Shown piece by piece: positions 6,765 through 8,443 of a DNA stretch of 8,443 bases; positions within the stretch are counted from its first letter, which is position 1; each line of letters opens with the position of its first letter. The stretch covers positions 1 through 8,443 of the forward strand of contig NZ_CBFHYF010000057.1 in the NCBI RefSeq assembly GCF_965660005.1, read 5' to 3'. Source of the DNA: Porticoccus sp965660005. Its GTDB lineage: Bacteria; Pseudomonadota; Gammaproteobacteria; Pseudomonadales; Porticoccaceae. The position numbers and the translations under genes are program-made. The notes beneath the pieces were generated by a model. That model did no database searches. It saw only the letters and a program-made list of their open reading frames with translations, and had not been told where the DNA came from.

Positions 6765-6801
6765 GGGGGACAGACCACGTATTTAATCGTGGTCTACCCC
6801 C
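6765..6801. repeat. REP-like palindromic repeat, copy 2
   Basis: A 37-base inverted repeat in the 58-base gap between the dehalogenase and alpha-subunit genes. On the plus strand it reads GGGGGACAGACCACG (6765-6779), an 8-base AT-rich loop (6780-6787), then CGTGGTCTA (6788-6796) and CCCCC (6797-6801). Eight pairs next to the loop and five outer G:C pairs are separated by a small internal loop. The 15-base left arm is identical to the minus-strand left arm of the repeat at 2998-3025, so the two copies are inverted relative to each other; the other copy lacks the loop. On the minus-strand transcript the hairpin ends 3 bases before the ribosome binding site of the alpha subunit. No T run follows it, so a simple terminator is unlikely. 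Confidence 0.8.
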
Positions 6802-6807
6802 TATTAA

Positions 6808-7821
6808 TTAACGGCCGGTGATATCCAGGATGGCCTGTACGCACTGGGCGGGTTGATCCTGTTGCGGGAAGTGGCCCGCCGGCGCGATGGTTCTATGCTC
6901 GACGCCCTGGCAACCCGGCACGGAATCCAGAAACGGCTGCGCCATACTGGCTGTCACCGGATCATCATCAGTAAATGCGAGCATGAAAGGCTTGTTGAAT
7001 TCTTTGAGCACTTTCCAGGCGGCCTTGTTTTCAGCCACTTCAGGCTCGTCCGCAAAGAGCGGGACCAGCGAGGGAAAACGGCGCGCGCCCTGCGCGTAGG
7101 ATTCGTCGGGGAAAGGTGCGTTGAAAGCTTCTTTTTCATCATCGGCAAGCGAAGAGGCTCCGCCGATACTGTCGATCGCATCCCCTGGTCGTAATATTTC
7201 CGCACTTTCGGCGCAGTACTTTCGCCAATAGAGAAATCCCGGAACCCCGGGTGGGCCGCCTTCATAGGCACCGCGAAAGCAGGCATCCAGGTCCACCGCT
7301 TTCACCACAGGCAAGGTCTTATAGATTTCCCGGGTCGGGCCAGCGAGCTCTTCCGGTATAGGGCCCGCCGGCAGTCCACCATTGGCGAGCACCACCGCGG
7401 CAAAGCGCTCCGGGAATGCCGCCACTAGGCGCAGGCCGATGAGACTGCCCCAGTCCTGCACAAACACGGTAATCCTGCTGAGATCCAGTTGGGTCAACCA
7501 CTCACTCATCCAGGCCACGTGGCGAGCGTAGGTGTAGTCCTTGGCCAGAGAGGGCTTGTCCGAGCGGCCAAAACCGATCAGGTCGGGGGCAATCACCCTG
7601 AAGCCAGCCTCTACGAGTGATGGGATCATGTGCCGGTAGAGGTAGCTCCAAGCGGGCTGGCCGTGTAGCAGGAGTACCACTTCGCCGCCTGCAGGCCCTT
7701 CGTCAAGATAGTGGATGCGCAACTCTCCCCCCTCGGTATCATCGATCTGCAGGTAATGGGCCTGGAATGGGTAGTCGACCAGGTTGTCAAATCGCTGATC
7801 AGGTGTACGTTTGAATTCCAT
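6808..7821 (-). CDS. Haloalkane dehalogenase, subfamily I (DhlA-like alpha/beta hydrolase)
   Basis: A 337-residue alpha/beta-hydrolase expected to replace a carbon-bound halogen by hydroxyl. Resemblance to Xanthobacter DhlA runs end to end: RTPDQRF at the N-terminus (5-11), HYLDEG, HGQPAWSYLYR (53-63), DLIGFGRSDKP, VQDWG (nucleophile Asp123 with halide-binding Trp124), YWRKY (second halide Trp199), APFPDESYAQGARRFP (235-250), a DDD cluster (catalytic acid probably Asp287) and GHF (His317). All functional residues of the subfamily are present. Two oddities: Gln55 replaces the usual Glu after His-Gly, and the span from nucleophile to second Trp is about 25 residues longer than in DhlA, so the cap domain carries an insertion. 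ATG at 7821 has only a distant purine stretch upstream, so its ribosome binding site is weak. It is the first gene of the minus-strand unit. A hydrolase with another substrate cannot be excluded. Confidence 0.88.
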   Translation of the reverse strand: MEFKRTPDQRFDNLVDYPFQAHYLQIDDTEGGELRIHYLDEGPAGGEVVLLLHGQPAWSYLYRHMIPSLVEAGFRVIAPDLIGFGRSDKPSLAKDYTYARHVAWMSEWLTQLDLSRITVFVQDWGSLIGLRLVAAFPERFAAVVLANGGLPAGPIPEELAGPTREIYKTLPVVKAVDLDACFRGAYEGGPPGVPGFLYWRKYCAESAEILRPGDAIDSIGGASSLADDEKEAFNAPFPDESYAQGARRFPSLVPLFADEPEVAENKAAWKVLKEFNKPFMLAFTDDDPVTASMAQPFLDSVPGCQGVEHRTIAPAGHFPQQDQPAQCVQAILDITGR

Positions 7822-7919
7822 CGTCCGGAAGCTTTCCTCGTTCTTGTGGGTTTCCTCGCGTTGAATTTTAAGCAGTCGCGACGATTTTTATTGCCTAATC
7901 TTGCCTTTTTGCGTTTTGA

Positions 7920-7934
7920 GGCATAACTTATGCC
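7920..7934. promoter_or_regulatory. Candidate operator: perfect 15-base palindrome
   Basis: GGCATAA, one central C, then TTATGCC: two 7-base arms that match perfectly. The size and symmetry fit a homodimeric regulator such as a TetR-, GntR- or MarR-type protein. It sits 57 bases before the receptor start and about 98 bases before the dehalogenase start, where it could control both directions. No regulator gene is present in the window, so the binding protein is unknown. Confidence 0.45.
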
Positions 7935-7980
7935 ACAAGGTTATGTCACTATTAGTGTCATTACAAGACAATAATTAATG

Positions 7981-7984
7981 AGGA
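7981..7984 (+). promoter_or_regulatory. Ribosome binding site of the TonB receptor gene
   Basis: AGGA (within TGAGGA) lies 7 bases before the ATG at 7992, a good spacing that supports this start. Confidence 0.6.
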
Positions 7985-7991
7985 CGCCAAA

Positions 7992-8443
7992 ATGTTCGCT
8001 CCAAAACCACTCGCATTGCCCCTCGCGCTAGCCATTTCTGGTACCGGCGCACTTGCCCAGATCGGTGCGCTTGAAGAAGTCATCGTTACCGCCCAGAAGC
8101 GCTCCGAGAGCCTGCAGGATGTCCCGGTTGCAGTGAACGCCTTCAGCTCAGACACCATCCAGGAAGCAGGCATCAATGACACCAGCGACCTGGCCGTTAT
8201 GACACCCAGCCTGAACGCCAACGCCAATTCCAGCCCGTTCACCACCCGGCTTACTATCCGTGGCATTGGTGCGGCAAGAACGCCAATGCGGGTGCTATCA
8301 GTATCATCACCAAGCGGCCCAATCTGGAACAATTCGAAGGCTATGTTGAGCCAGCGCCGGCAACTACGGTATGGGAAAATTAACAGGGACGGCCTCAGGC
8401 CCCCTGGGTGACACGGTCGGGTACCGACTGTCGGGCAATGTCC
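7992..8443 (+). pseudogene. TonB-dependent receptor, broken 5' part (runs off right edge)
   Basis: The start codes for an outer-membrane TonB-dependent receptor: a signal peptide ending near ALA-Q (residues 20-23), a TonB box EEVIVTAQKR (28-37) and the beginning of the plug domain (SLQDVPVAV to LTIRGIG, 40-93). After Gly93 (codon at 8268-8270) the first frame loses family resemblance and stops near 8411. The family sequence resumes in a second frame from 8273 (GKNANAGAISIITKRPNLEQ, then FEGYVE to 8350), and then in a third frame from 8350 (ASAGNYGMGKLTGTASG, then PLGDTVGYRLSGNV) to the edge. In intact relatives about 40-50 plug residues (the PSVGLFVDGVY to LQGPQGTLY part) separate the first two pieces, so a deletion is likely; the second change looks like one missing G near 8350. 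It is divergent from the catabolic unit and would have imported a related substrate. A decayed gene and an assembly fault are both possible. Confidence 0.8.

Larger units (their letters stand above)
7822..7991. promoter_or_regulatory. Divergent intergenic region, probable promoters for both directions
   Basis: This 170-base gap is the only place from which the minus-strand unit and the plus-strand receptor gene could both be started. It is more AT-rich than the flanking genes from about 7861 onward. It contains a direct repeat TTGCCT at 7891-7896 and 7901-7906 (10-base period), the perfect palindrome at 7920-7934, and a smaller one, CACTATTAGTG, at 7947-7957. I found no -35/-10 pair close enough to consensus to place a promoter in either direction. 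No small gene is evident. Confidence 0.55.

Noticed and set aside
7958..7981. Inverted repeat TCATTA/TAATGA before the receptor start
   Set aside because: Six-base AT-rich arms separated by 12 bases are expected by chance in such a region, and the stem would be weak.
7961..8332. Minus-strand open frame of 123 codons under the TonB receptor
   Set aside because: The plus strand gives recognisable receptor sequence in three successive frames over the same bases. The minus-strand frame resembles nothing and reads out of the intergenic region.
1..8443. CRISPR arrays, tRNA or rRNA genes, insertion sequences
   Set aside because: No regularly spaced repeats, cloverleaf-like segments or transposase coding were seen; the only repeated element is the pair of short palindromes.

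Overview
The window looks like chromosomal DNA from an aerobic, lipid- or hydrocarbon-degrading gammaproteobacterium. The gene mix (paired acyl-CoA dehydrogenases, a DUF3336 patatin, DUF2855, a DhlA-type haloalkane dehalogenase and a TonB receptor with a QKR-type TonB box) recalls marine Halieaceae/OM60 or Spongiibacteraceae. That placement rests on recalled family resemblance, not on a marker gene.

Layout. Eight genes run on the minus strand from about 7821 down to the left edge, tightly packed and probably one transcription unit. In order of transcription they are: haloalkane dehalogenase (7821-6808); acyl-CoA dehydrogenase with the catalytic Glu (6749-5562); acyl-CoA dehydrogenase-like partner (5539-4394); short enoyl-CoA hydratase/isomerase (4391-3723); membrane-anchored protein of unknown function (3726-3028); APH-type phosphotransferase (2978-1944); DUF3336 patatin-like lipase (1927-506); and a DUF2855 protein (494 to beyond the left edge). 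Most gaps are -4 to 22 bases. The two larger ones (58 and 49 bases) each hold a copy of the same palindromic repeat, placed just ahead of the next gene's ribosome binding site.

A 170-base divergent region (7822-7991) separates this unit from a plus-strand TonB-dependent receptor gene starting at 7992. It holds a perfect 15-base palindrome that could be an operator. The receptor reading frame is broken twice before the window ends: part of the plug domain is missing with a frame change, and a second one-base shift follows. It is either a decayed gene or a damaged assembly.

How the genes may work together (inference). The two dehydrogenases have complementary residue losses, as expected of an alpha2beta2 enzyme like mycobacterial ChsE1-ChsE2, so they probably act as one enzyme on a bulky or branched acyl-CoA. 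The crotonase would handle the enoyl-CoA product. The phosphotransferase belongs to the family of the ACAD10/11 kinase domain and LvaA, which phosphorylate hydroxyacyl-CoAs for later phosphate elimination. The dehalogenase could supply a hydroxyl group and the patatin could release acyl chains. Together they suggest a pathway for an unusual hydroxylated or halogenated lipid-like substrate. No acyl-CoA ligase, thiolase or regulator gene lies in the window, so the substrate cannot be named.
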